A stretch of DNA of 14,658 nt, from contig JBJXGU010000069.1 in the NCBI GenBank assembly GCA_046160245.1, positions 1 to 14,658 of the forward strand, written 5' to 3'. Of the stretch, positions 1 to 6,057 are shown one piece after another. Every line of letters begins with the position of its first letter. The first letter of the stretch is position 1. The position numbers were made by a program, and so were the translations under genes. The notes beneath the pieces are model-generated. The model ran no database searches. It was not told the origin of the DNA and worked only from the letters and a program-made list of their open reading frames with translations. The DNA is from JAJTFW01 sp046160245. Lineage in GTDB: Bacteria; Bacteroidota; Bacteroidia; AKYH767-A; OLB10.

Positions 1-238
1 CAAAGATTTCCCAAAAATTGATCTCACCTTAGCCGGTCATACACACGGATTTCAGTTTGGTGTCGATTTACCGAATTTTAAATGGAGTCCGGTGCAGTAT
101 ATTTACAAAGAATGGGCAGGACTCTACACAGAGGGAAAGCAACATCTTTACGTCAACCGTGGACTTGGTTTTCTAGGCTACCCTGGACGTGTGGGGATTT
201 TGCCTGAAATTACGTTGATAGAACTCCACCGGGGTTAA
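1..238 (+). CDS. Metallophosphoesterase (calcineurin-like), 3' end only
   Basis: The reading frame is open from base 2 to a TAA at 236-238 and gives the last 78 residues of a protein cut by the left edge. It contains GHTHGFQFG about 14 residues in. This is the GHxH metal-binding motif near the C-terminal end of calcineurin-like phosphoesterases, where the histidines bind the dinuclear metal centre. The following WSPVQY, WAGLY, LYVNRGLGFLG and PGRVGILPEITLIEL pattern matches the membrane-associated YkuE/YaeI-like phosphoesterases common in Bacteroidota, as I know the family. The N-terminal metal ligands lie outside the window, so substrate and localisation cannot be judged. The gene ends next to a repeat-filled spacer, with the first hairpin beginning 7 bp after the stop. 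Confidence 0.85.
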   Translation, partial: KDFPKIDLTLAGHTHGFQFGVDLPNFKWSPVQYIYKEWAGLYTEGKQHLYVNRGLGFLGYPGRVGILPEITLIELHRG

Positions 239-244
239 TTCAGT

Positions 245-260
245 CCCGATAGCTATCGGG
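245..260. repeat. Perfect palindrome/hairpin in the spacer repeat
   Basis: CCCGATAGCTATCGGG is a perfect 16-base palindrome lying 7 bp after the phosphoesterase stop codon. It is followed by ATCAGAATTA, the same flank that follows the hairpin at 4801-4816. It could act as a transcription terminator or an RNA-end stabiliser, but no T-run follows it, so I treat it mainly as a REP-like element. Confidence 0.7.
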
Positions 261-664
261 ATCAGAATTAAGAATTCAGAATTCAGAATTACCCCCCCCT
301 GCGCCCCACCCCGAGATTGCTCTCGATACATTATTCAGTTCTCTACAAAATCTTCACTTTCTTTAAATAATTCTGAATTCTTAATTCTTAATTACCCTTG
401 CCCCTGCCCCTCTCTTTTTCCTCTCTTTCACACTGGCTCTTCTTTTGGCTCTCGAACACTTACGCTCTACAATTCGCTCTCGAACACTCACGCTCGTTTT
501 CTTTCTACCTTCCACTCCCGAGAGCTTTAGGAACTACATTCTGAATTCTGAATACCCCCTACTCCCCCCAGCGGTAGCTCTCGAAACATAATTCAGTCCT
601 CTACAAAATGTTCACTTTCTTGAAATAATTCTGAATTCTGCATTCTTAATTCTGAATTATCCCC

Positions 665-672
665 TATCTTTA
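665..672 (+). promoter_or_regulatory. Bacteroidota-type -7 box (TATCTTTA)
   Basis: TATCTTTA matches TAnnTTTG except at the last base and ends 4 bp before the ATG at 677. A -33 TTG at the usual distance is not obvious. If it is used, transcription would start at or within a few bases of the ATG, giving a leaderless or nearly leaderless message. Confidence 0.4.
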
Positions 673-676
673 TTCT

Positions 677-2728
677 ATGAAAAGACTTTACATCCTATTA
701 ATTTTAATATTTTGCCATCACACCATTTCAGCACAATGGCAACAGACGAGTGGCCCAGGAGGAGGATATATTTCTTCTTTCGCTTCCAATGGAAATAACC
801 TTTTTGTTGCAACAACTTTAGGCGGAGTTGGATATTATGGAGCTGGAGTTTTCCTTTCGATAGATAATGGCGCTACTTGGACACCAAAAAATTCAGGCTT
901 GCTATGCACAAGCATTTATACTCTATTGACAAACGGCACGTCGATTTTTGCAGGCACCGATAATGGAATTTTCACCACCAATAACAATGGTAATTCTTGG
1001 AGTCAACTTAGTAATGGAATACCTACTACCTATGTAACTTCAATGATTTTAGATGGAACTTCAATTATTGCTGCGACGTATGATAGCGGAATGTTTGTTT
1101 CAAACAATAATGGAGTTTCTTGGAGTCCAATAAATATGGGCATTGCTAATCCAGAAGTGTGGGCATTGGCATCAAACGGATCTGAGATTTATGCGGGTGT
1201 AAATGGAGTTGGACTTTATAAATCAATTAACAATGGTGCTAGTTGGAATCTGTTAAATAATGGAATTTCAAGTACTAATTTCTCTTGTATTGCTTTAAAT
1301 GGGCAAGATGTTTTTGTAGGTGCCACAGGAGGTGTTTTTCACTCTAATAATGGAGGTGCGCAATGGAATTCAATTAATTCAGGACTGACTAGTTTGCAAG
1401 TAAGAACAATTTTTATTAATGGCTCAGATCTATTTGTAGGAACTAATGATTCTGGTTTATTTTATTCGAATAATGCCGGGGCTTCTTGGTTGACAAGTAA
1501 TATTGGATTGTTTAACAGTTCCATTATTTCGGGAAGCATTCATAATTCTATACTTTTTGTAGGTTCTGATGGCGGTGGAGTTTACTCATCTGCAAATGGT
1601 GGATTAAATTGGAATGCTTCAAGTGTTGGATTAGTAAATAGTGCTATATCATCTCTTGCTTCCGATGGGGTTAATCTTTATGCTGGTTCCGAATCAGCAG
1701 GTTTTTTCTACACTAATGACAATGGTGATACTTGGGCAAGTCAAAACAACGGTTTACCCGTTTGTAACATTACAAAAGTTTTATATGTAGATTCTGTGAT
1801 GTATCTAACAACTTGGGGAGATGGAATATTTTCATCAAACGACAGTGGGGCATCATGGACATCATTGAACACAGGATTGAACAACCTCAAGTTAAACACT
1901 GTATTGGTAGATGGCGCAAATGTTTTTGTAGGAACTAATTCCGGCATATTGCATACTAATGATAACGGGATTACTTGGACTACGATGAATTCAGGAATGG
2001 GAAGTCCAATAGTGATGACCTTGGCAAAAAATGGAACCAGCATATTCGCCGGAACTTATGGATATGGTGTTTATGTATCGAGCAATAATGGAGCTTCTTG
2101 GTCTCCCACCAGTAGTGGATTTTCGGGAGCTGTAGTTTCAAAAATTTTATCGCATAACGGATATTTAATTGCCGGAACTTTTGGTGGAGGGGTATTCACC
2201 TCTTCCGACAATGGCGCGAGTTGGACTCCAAGCATTGCTGCATCGTTTGGAGCAACTTATGACATGGTAGGTTATAATAATTTTCTTTTTGTAGCAACAA
2301 GTGGCGGGGTAAAAATATCCAATGACTTTGGGTATACTTGGAGTAATGTGTATTCAAATTCTCTATTTACTGCAGTAAGATCTATTGCCACAAATGATGG
2401 ATATCTTTTTGCAGGCACATGGGATAAAAGTGTTTGGAAAACTCCTTTAGCTCCACTTGTAGGAGCAGAAGAAATATCTAACCCTGTGAACTTTAACTTG
2501 TATCCAAATCCTACAAGGGGAATACTCAACCTTGAAATAAATGGAATAATGGATTTAGATAACACAATCTCCATCTTTAATTTATTTGGAGAAATCGTCT
2601 ACTCATCCAGCGTAAATTCATCTGCAAAAGAATCCATCAATATTAGCCATTTACCCAATGGTATGTATTTAGCTCAATTGCAATCGAGAGAAGGAAGGAC
2701 AACTAAGAAATTTATTGTTGAAAATTGA
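677..2728 (+). CDS. Secreted Asp-box beta-propeller protein with T9SS sorting domain (paralogue 1)
   Basis: This is a 683-residue secreted protein. Residues 1-20 (MKRLYILLILIFCHHTISAQ) form a Sec signal peptide with likely cleavage near the SAQ. The mature part opens with WQQTSGPGGG. Residues about 61-555 hold 13 copies of an S/T-x-D/N-x-G-x-x-W Asp-box (for example SIDNGATW at 61-68 and SNDFGYTW near 547-554), spaced about 40 residues apart. Between boxes are short strands such as LFVGT and IFAGT. This is the signature of sialidase/BNR/YCF48-like beta-propellers. The last roughly 85 residues form a T9SS type A sorting domain: NLYPNPTRG near 608, IFNLFGE, ISHLPNGMYLAQL and a final KKFIVEN. 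The protein is therefore predicted to cross the outer membrane and be released or surface-anchored. The ligand is unknown; sialidase activity is not implied. The next gene is its paralogue, 26 bp downstream. Confidence 0.92.
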   Translation: MKRLYILLILIFCHHTISAQWQQTSGPGGGYISSFASNGNNLFVATTLGGVGYYGAGVFLSIDNGATWTPKNSGLLCTSIYTLLTNGTSIFAGTDNGIFTTNNNGNSWSQLSNGIPTTYVTSMILDGTSIIAATYDSGMFVSNNNGVSWSPINMGIANPEVWALASNGSEIYAGVNGVGLYKSINNGASWNLLNNGISSTNFSCIALNGQDVFVGATGGVFHSNNGGAQWNSINSGLTSLQVRTIFINGSDLFVGTNDSGLFYSNNAGASWLTSNIGLFNSSIISGSIHNSILFVGSDGGGVYSSANGGLNWNASSVGLVNSAISSLASDGVNLYAGSESAGFFYTNDNGDTWASQNNGLPVCNITKVLYVDSVMYLTTWGDGIFSSNDSGASWTSLNTGLNNLKLNTVLVDGANVFVGTNSGILHTNDNGITWTTMNSGMGSPIVMTLAKNGTSIFAGTYGYGVYVSSNNGASWSPTSSGFSGAVVSKILSHNGYLIAGTFGGGVFTSSDNGASWTPSIAASFGATYDMVGYNNFLFVATSGGVKISNDFGYTWSNVYSNSLFTAVRSIATNDGYLFAGTWDKSVWKTPLAPLVGAEEISNPVNFNLYPNPTRGILNLEINGIMDLDNTISIFNLFGEIVYSSSVNSSAKESINISHLPNGMYLAQLQSREGRTTKKFIVEN

Positions 2729-2754
2729 AATAGTATTTATCTAAAATTTATTTT

Positions 2755-4776
2755 ATGAAAAGAATTTACATTTTATTCGTCTTTATTCTATGCCAATTTA
2801 CTGTTTCGGCTCAATGGCAATCTGCAAATGGTCCAGGTGGCGGAGCAATTTCTTGTTTTTTATATAAAGGAACAGATCAATATGTCGGAACTTTTGGAGG
2901 TGGAGTTTATTATACGTTCAACGGTGGATTTACTTGGAACGAAGTCAACACAGGATTAAACAACCTTACTGTAATGAATATGGTTTTGAATGGAAACGAT
3001 ATTATTATTGGTACTGGAGGTGGACTTTATAAGTCGAGTAATAGTGGAGGATCATGGTCCTTGCTCAGCAATGGAGTGCCTGTCTTATCTATCTCATCTT
3101 TGACCATTAGTAATGGAAATATTTTTGCTGCTGTTAGTTCAATGGGAGTATATATGTCGAGCGATAGTGGAAATACTTGGACTTCTGTAAACACAGGTTT
3201 AGGAAGTTTGCAGGTAAAGTCTATAAGTGCAAATGGAACTCATCTGTATGCCGGAATTCAAGGTTTCGGTGTTTATGTATCAACCAATAATGGCGGTTTT
3301 TGGACTCCTGTCAATAATGGTTTGACAAATACATTTATTCAATCGATTTCTGTTATTGGTCAAGATGTTTATGTGTCTACTGTAAATGGAATTTTCTTTT
3401 CTTCTAATAATGGTTTCTTGTGGAGTCCAATAAATAGTGGATTAACAAATATGTACGTAAACCAAGTAAGTAACTTTGCAAGTTCAATTTTTGCCTGTAC
3501 ACAAGAAGGGCTATTTATATACAATGGTTCAACTTGGAGTATGTTACATCCTAGCTTAAGTGGATTTGATGTAAGGGCGGTGAGTCAAAATGGAGGATTG
3601 TATGTAGGAACTTTTGGAAGCGGTGTGCTTGTAAATGGGAGTATGGGATGGGTTCCCTCCAATGAAGGCTTGGCAGCAAGTTTAATTAGTTCCATGACCA
3701 TAGATGGTTCTACACTTTTTGCAGGTACAGTAGATGCAGGCTTTTCGTCAACCCATGTAAATGGAAGCGTTTGGGCGATTTTAACTGGTAATTTACCCAC
3801 ACTTACCTCAATTAGGTGCATATTAAAAGACGGAAATGAGATTTTTATAGGAACAAATAATTCAGGAGTTTATTATTCTAATACTGGAGGAATTAATTGG
3901 ACTACTATGAATACTGGACTACCAACTTCAAATATTAATAATATAATTAAGGTTGGTGCAGAATTATATGTTGCGACATTTAGTGGGGTGTTTCGTTCTT
4001 CTAATAATGGTGTCAGTTGGAGTCAATCAAGTTTCGGATTAACTTCTTCAGCTGTTCATTCAGTAGTTGCTTTTGATACATCCCTATTTGCATGTACGCA
4101 AAATGGGGGGTTAAATGTATCTCATGATGGTGGACTTAGTTGGACTACCGCTAATAATGGTATCAATCAGCCAAGTATTTCAACTATTTCATTTGAAGGA
4201 AATAATTTATACGCTACAGCATTTGGTGGCTATTTTTATTGGTCTACAGATGGAGGAAATTCTTGGACATTGATGAATTCAACATTACCGCTGAATGGAA
4301 ATCCATTTCTCATTGAACTCGTTGGAAATAGCATTTTTGTTGGGACTGGTGTTGGTGGAATTGTCATGTCGAATGATCATGGTTCTACTTGGACAGATGT
4401 AAATACAGGTTTGCCTGGACTTAACATTCAAGCATTAGCCTCAAGCAACCTATATCTTTTTGCTGGAACAACTGCTGGTGGTGTTTGGAAAAGACCGTTA
4501 TCACAATTGGTTTCTGTAAATGAAGTTTTAAAAGAAGTTACTTTCAAAATTTATCCGAACCCATCTAGTAATCTACTAAATATTGAATTTCCCTCATTGA
4601 GTAATGTTGAAAATACCATTACTATTTTCAATTTATTTGGAGAGAAAATTTATTCATCCATTATAAATTCTTCAAAAGAATCCATCAACATTAGCCATTT
4701 ACCCAGTGGAATGTATTTAGTCCAATTGGAATCGAAGGAAGGAAGATCGACGCGGAAGTTTATTCTCGAGGATTGA
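2755..4776 (+). CDS. Secreted Asp-box beta-propeller protein with T9SS sorting domain (paralogue 2)
   Basis: This is a 673-residue tandem paralogue of the preceding gene. It shares the signal peptide pattern (MKRIYILFVFILCQFTVSAQ, residues 1-20), the mature start WQSANGPGGG, the Asp-box propeller and the sorting tail. Ten Asp-boxes are clear (TFNGGFTW at 54-61 to SNDHGSTW at 539-546). Three more, around residues 255-345, keep only NGSxW-like remnants, so the middle of the propeller has decayed relative to paralogue 1. The tail has KIYPNPSSN near 600, IFNLFGEKIYSS, ISHLPSGMYLVQL and the ending RKFILED. With only 26 bp between the genes and no clear box of its own, it is probably co-transcribed with paralogue 1. 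Its stop is followed by a hairpin within the right-hand spacer repeat. The target it binds cannot be told from sequence. Confidence 0.92.
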   Translation: MKRIYILFVFILCQFTVSAQWQSANGPGGGAISCFLYKGTDQYVGTFGGGVYYTFNGGFTWNEVNTGLNNLTVMNMVLNGNDIIIGTGGGLYKSSNSGGSWSLLSNGVPVLSISSLTISNGNIFAAVSSMGVYMSSDSGNTWTSVNTGLGSLQVKSISANGTHLYAGIQGFGVYVSTNNGGFWTPVNNGLTNTFIQSISVIGQDVYVSTVNGIFFSSNNGFLWSPINSGLTNMYVNQVSNFASSIFACTQEGLFIYNGSTWSMLHPSLSGFDVRAVSQNGGLYVGTFGSGVLVNGSMGWVPSNEGLAASLISSMTIDGSTLFAGTVDAGFSSTHVNGSVWAILTGNLPTLTSIRCILKDGNEIFIGTNNSGVYYSNTGGINWTTMNTGLPTSNINNIIKVGAELYVATFSGVFRSSNNGVSWSQSSFGLTSSAVHSVVAFDTSLFACTQNGGLNVSHDGGLSWTTANNGINQPSISTISFEGNNLYATAFGGYFYWSTDGGNSWTLMNSTLPLNGNPFLIELVGNSIFVGTGVGGIVMSNDHGSTWTDVNTGLPGLNIQALASSNLYLFAGTTAGGVWKRPLSQLVSVNEVLKEVTFKIYPNPSSNLLNIEFPSLSNVENTITIFNLFGEKIYSSIINSSKESINISHLPSGMYLVQLESKEGRSTRKFILED

Positions 4777-4956
4777 TGCAATTCAGAATTAAGAATGCAG
4801 TCCCGAGACTTCGGGATCAGAATTACCCCCACCTGCCCCCACTTTTTCCTGCCACTTGCTTTATAATTCGCACTCGAACACTCACGCTCTTTCTCTTTTT
4901 ACCTTCTACTCCCTATAACTTTAGGAGATAAATTCTTAATTCTGAATTCTGAATTA
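4777..4956. repeat. Right copy of the intergenic repeat family
   Basis: This is a 180 bp spacer repeat in the same orientation as 239-664. It has an AATTC-rich start, a hairpin (4801-4816), TCAGAATTACCCCC, a C-rich tract, the 20-mer GCACTCGAACACTCACGCTC at 4870-4889 (one mismatch to 476-495), then a pyrimidine-rich stretch with ACCTTCTACTCCC and ACTTTAGGA. It ends in TTAATTCTGAATTCTGAATT, directly before the next promoter-like box. The part 4865-4954 lines up with 471-553. The two secreted-protein genes lie between the copies. Confidence 0.75.
4801..4816. terminator. Hairpin after the secreted-protein pair (TCCCGA/TCGGGA)
   Basis: TCCCGA-GACT-TCGGGA forms a 6 bp GC-rich stem with a 4-base loop, 24 bp after the stop of paralogue 2. 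It is flanked by CAG before and TCAGAATTA after, as is the palindrome at 245-260 in the left repeat. No T-run follows, so a terminator role is only possible; it may simply be the hairpin part of the repeat family. Confidence 0.4.
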
Positions 4957-4964
4957 TATCTTTG
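4957..4964 (+). promoter_or_regulatory. Bacteroidota-type -7 box (TATCTTTG)
   Basis: TATCTTTG is an exact match to TAnnTTTG and ends 3 bp before the ATG at 4968. A -33 TTG about 20 bp upstream is not seen because that stretch is AATTC repeat. A start of transcription near the ATG would give a leaderless message. Confidence 0.5.
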
Positions 4965-4967
4965 CCC

Positions 4968-5672
4968 ATGCTTCCTACACTCTATTTAATTCCATCTACC
5001 CTCGGTGCTGAAAATGTAAATGATTTTTTACCCGAAGGTACCCTTAATATTATTCGAAATTTAAAGCATTTTATTGTTGAAGATTCAAAGACGGCTCGTG
5101 CTTTTCTGAAGACATGTAATATTGTTTATGCACAAAGCGATTTAAGCGTCGAGGTGCTCGACAAACACGATTCGAATCAAAATATAGCTCAATTGATGTT
5201 GCCACTCAAGGAGGGCATATCAATGGGCGTATTGAGTGAGGCTGGATGTCCGGGTGTAGCGGATCCAGGCGCCTTGGTCGTTGCAGAAGCACATCGAATG
5301 GGCGTGAAAGTAGTTCCCTTGGTTGGACCCTCTTCCCTACTCCTTGCCTTGATGGCTTCAGGATTGGAAGGACAACGTTTTTGCTTTCATGGATATATTA
5401 CGATCGACAAGACAGAGCGCATGAAGAAAATTCAGCGTATGGAAGAAGCCGCCAAAACAAGAAAAGAAACCCAGCTTTTTATAGAAACTCCCTATCGCAA
5501 TAATCAAGTACTATCAGACTTACTTCAGCATCTCGGAGGTGAAACAAAACTTTGCTTAGCGGTCTCCATCAACACTCCAGAAGAGATGATTCGCACATTA
5601 AAAGTAAAAGAATGGAAAAACAATAAACCCGAGTTGCATAAGTTGCCCACTGTTTTTTTAATTGGAAGTTAG
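4968..5672 (+). CDS. SAM-dependent methyltransferase of the RsmI (tetrapyrrole methylase-fold) family
   Basis: This 234-residue protein opens with MLPTLYLIPSTLG, the LYLIPTPLG-type start of the RsmI/YraL family (COG0313). GVLSEAGCPGVADPG at about 87-101 is the family's signature segment. VPLVGPSSLLLALMASG at about 116-132 and ETPYRN at about 173-178 are also typical. RsmI 2'-O-methylates C1402 of 16S rRNA using SAM. The protein is shorter than the roughly 280-residue E. coli RsmI and resembles the short variant widespread in Bacteroidota, so whether it modifies the same nucleotide is inferred and no symbol is assigned. I chose ATG 4968; a TTG two codons upstream (4962) is in frame but falls inside the promoter-like box and would lack an untranslated region. 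The gene stands alone between a repeat spacer and a convergent gene. Confidence 0.85.
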   Translation: MLPTLYLIPSTLGAENVNDFLPEGTLNIIRNLKHFIVEDSKTARAFLKTCNIVYAQSDLSVEVLDKHDSNQNIAQLMLPLKEGISMGVLSEAGCPGVADPGALVVAEAHRMGVKVVPLVGPSSLLLALMASGLEGQRFCFHGYITIDKTERMKKIQRMEEAAKTRKETQLFIETPYRNNQVLSDLLQHLGGETKLCLAVSINTPEEMIRTLKVKEWKNNKPELHKLPTVFLIGS

Positions 5673-5787
5673 TAGTGGGATGTTAAACCCGATCATCATC
5701 AAAATTCGATTCTAACATAGAAAAATTCGATTCATAATAAATTATCGTACAATTTATGATTGATGGCACGCAGATTTATTAAGATGG

Positions 5788-5811
5788 TAGCGAGGCTTCG
5801 CTATGATTTTT
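5788..5811 (+). terminator. Probable intrinsic terminator for the RsmI-family gene
   Basis: TAGCGA-GGCT-TCGCTA forms a 6 bp stem with a 4-base loop. It is followed by TGATTTTTT on the plus strand, a hairpin plus T-run about 115 bp after the methyltransferase stop. On the minus strand there is no matching T-run. It is embedded in a repeat-like element that begins with CGCAGATT, so it may be a repeat with terminator function. Confidence 0.4.
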
Positions 5812-5846
5812 TATGATTTCCCCCGCGACCGCTGCGCCTCCGCCGA

Positions 5847-5972
5847 GTTCATTCGCCCAATGACACACTCAGTGCAAGAATTTCGCACTTTCGCATTTTC
5901 GTGCCTGCCTGCCGAAGCTTTAGCATAGGTAGGTTCATTCGCCCGTCGACAAGCTCAGTGCAAGCATTTCGC
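5847..5972. repeat. Pair of 40 bp direct repeats
   Basis: GTTCATTCGCCC, 12 variable bases, then AGTGCAAGAATTTCGC occurs at 5847-5886. The same layout, with AGTGCAAGCATTTCGC, occurs at 5933-5972, a period of 86 bp. Between them lies an imperfect inverted repeat, CCTGCCT (from about 5904) against AGGTAGG (about 5927-5933). Confidence 0.65.
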
Positions 5973-6018
5973 GTATTAGCGTATTAGCGAATTAGCGTAT
6001 TAGCGAATTAGCGTATTC
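5971..6018. repeat. Octamer tandem array (GCGTATTA/GCGAATTA)
   Basis: Six 8-bp units in a row: GCGTATTA, GCGTATTA, GCGAATTA, GCGTATTA, GCGAATTA and a last unit ending in C. It then degrades into shorter GTAATTC/GTATCGATTC units up to about 6053, five bases from the ftcD stop codon. The array is a candidate for slipped-strand length change; no function is evident. Confidence 0.8.
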
Positions 6019-6057
6019 GTAATTCGTAAATTCGTATCGATTCGTAATTCGTATCCT

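Larger units (their letters stand above)
239..676. repeat. Repeat-filled spacer, left copy of an intergenic repeat family
   Basis: This 438 bp spacer carries no plausible gene. It begins with a hairpin (245-260), then AATTC-rich runs (GAATTC, TTAATTC, CTGAATTC) and C-rich tracts. A block at 319-394 recurs at 577-659, 258 bp downstream; both contain CTCTACAAAAT and TTCACTTTCTT followed by an AATTCTGAATTC run. A 20-mer, GCTCTCGAACACTYACGCTC, occurs at 448-467 and again at 476-495. The section 471-553 is closely similar to 4865-4954 on the far side of the two secreted-protein genes. The AATTC run stops just before the promoter-like box of the next gene. Confidence 0.8.
5673..6057. other. Convergent spacer rich in small repeats, no gene seen
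   Basis: This 385 bp stretch separates two genes that converge. It holds a 12-mer AAAATTCGATTC twice (5701-5712 and 5722-5733), an AT-rich hairpin (ATAAATT at 5737-5743 with AATTTAT at 5751-5757), a CGCAGATT-containing element (about 5766-5820) with a terminator-like hairpin, a 40 bp direct repeat, and an octamer array. I see no open frame with coding character and no tRNA-like fold. Confidence 0.7.

Noticed and set aside
245..260. Operator for a dimeric repressor
   Set aside because: The palindrome sits just after a stop codon and shares its flanks with the hairpin at 4801-4816, so it belongs to the repeat family.
1741..2574. Minus-strand open frames within paralogue 1
   Set aside because: They mirror the repetitive Asp-box coding sequence, which leaves long gaps without stops on the other strand.
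677..4776. Sialidase activity for the two Asp-box proteins
   Set aside because: Asp-boxes are structural, and I see no FRIP motif or arginine triad; only a propeller fold is supported.
4962..4967. TTG start for the RsmI-family gene
   Set aside because: It falls within the promoter-like box, and the ATG at 4968 places the conserved LYLIP segment at the usual distance from the N-terminus.
5246..5503. 85-codon open frame within the RsmI-family gene in another frame
   Set aside because: It overlaps the family signature segment of the real gene and has no coding character of its own.
5971..6053. CRISPR array
   Set aside because: The units are 8 bp with no spacers, and no cas gene is present.
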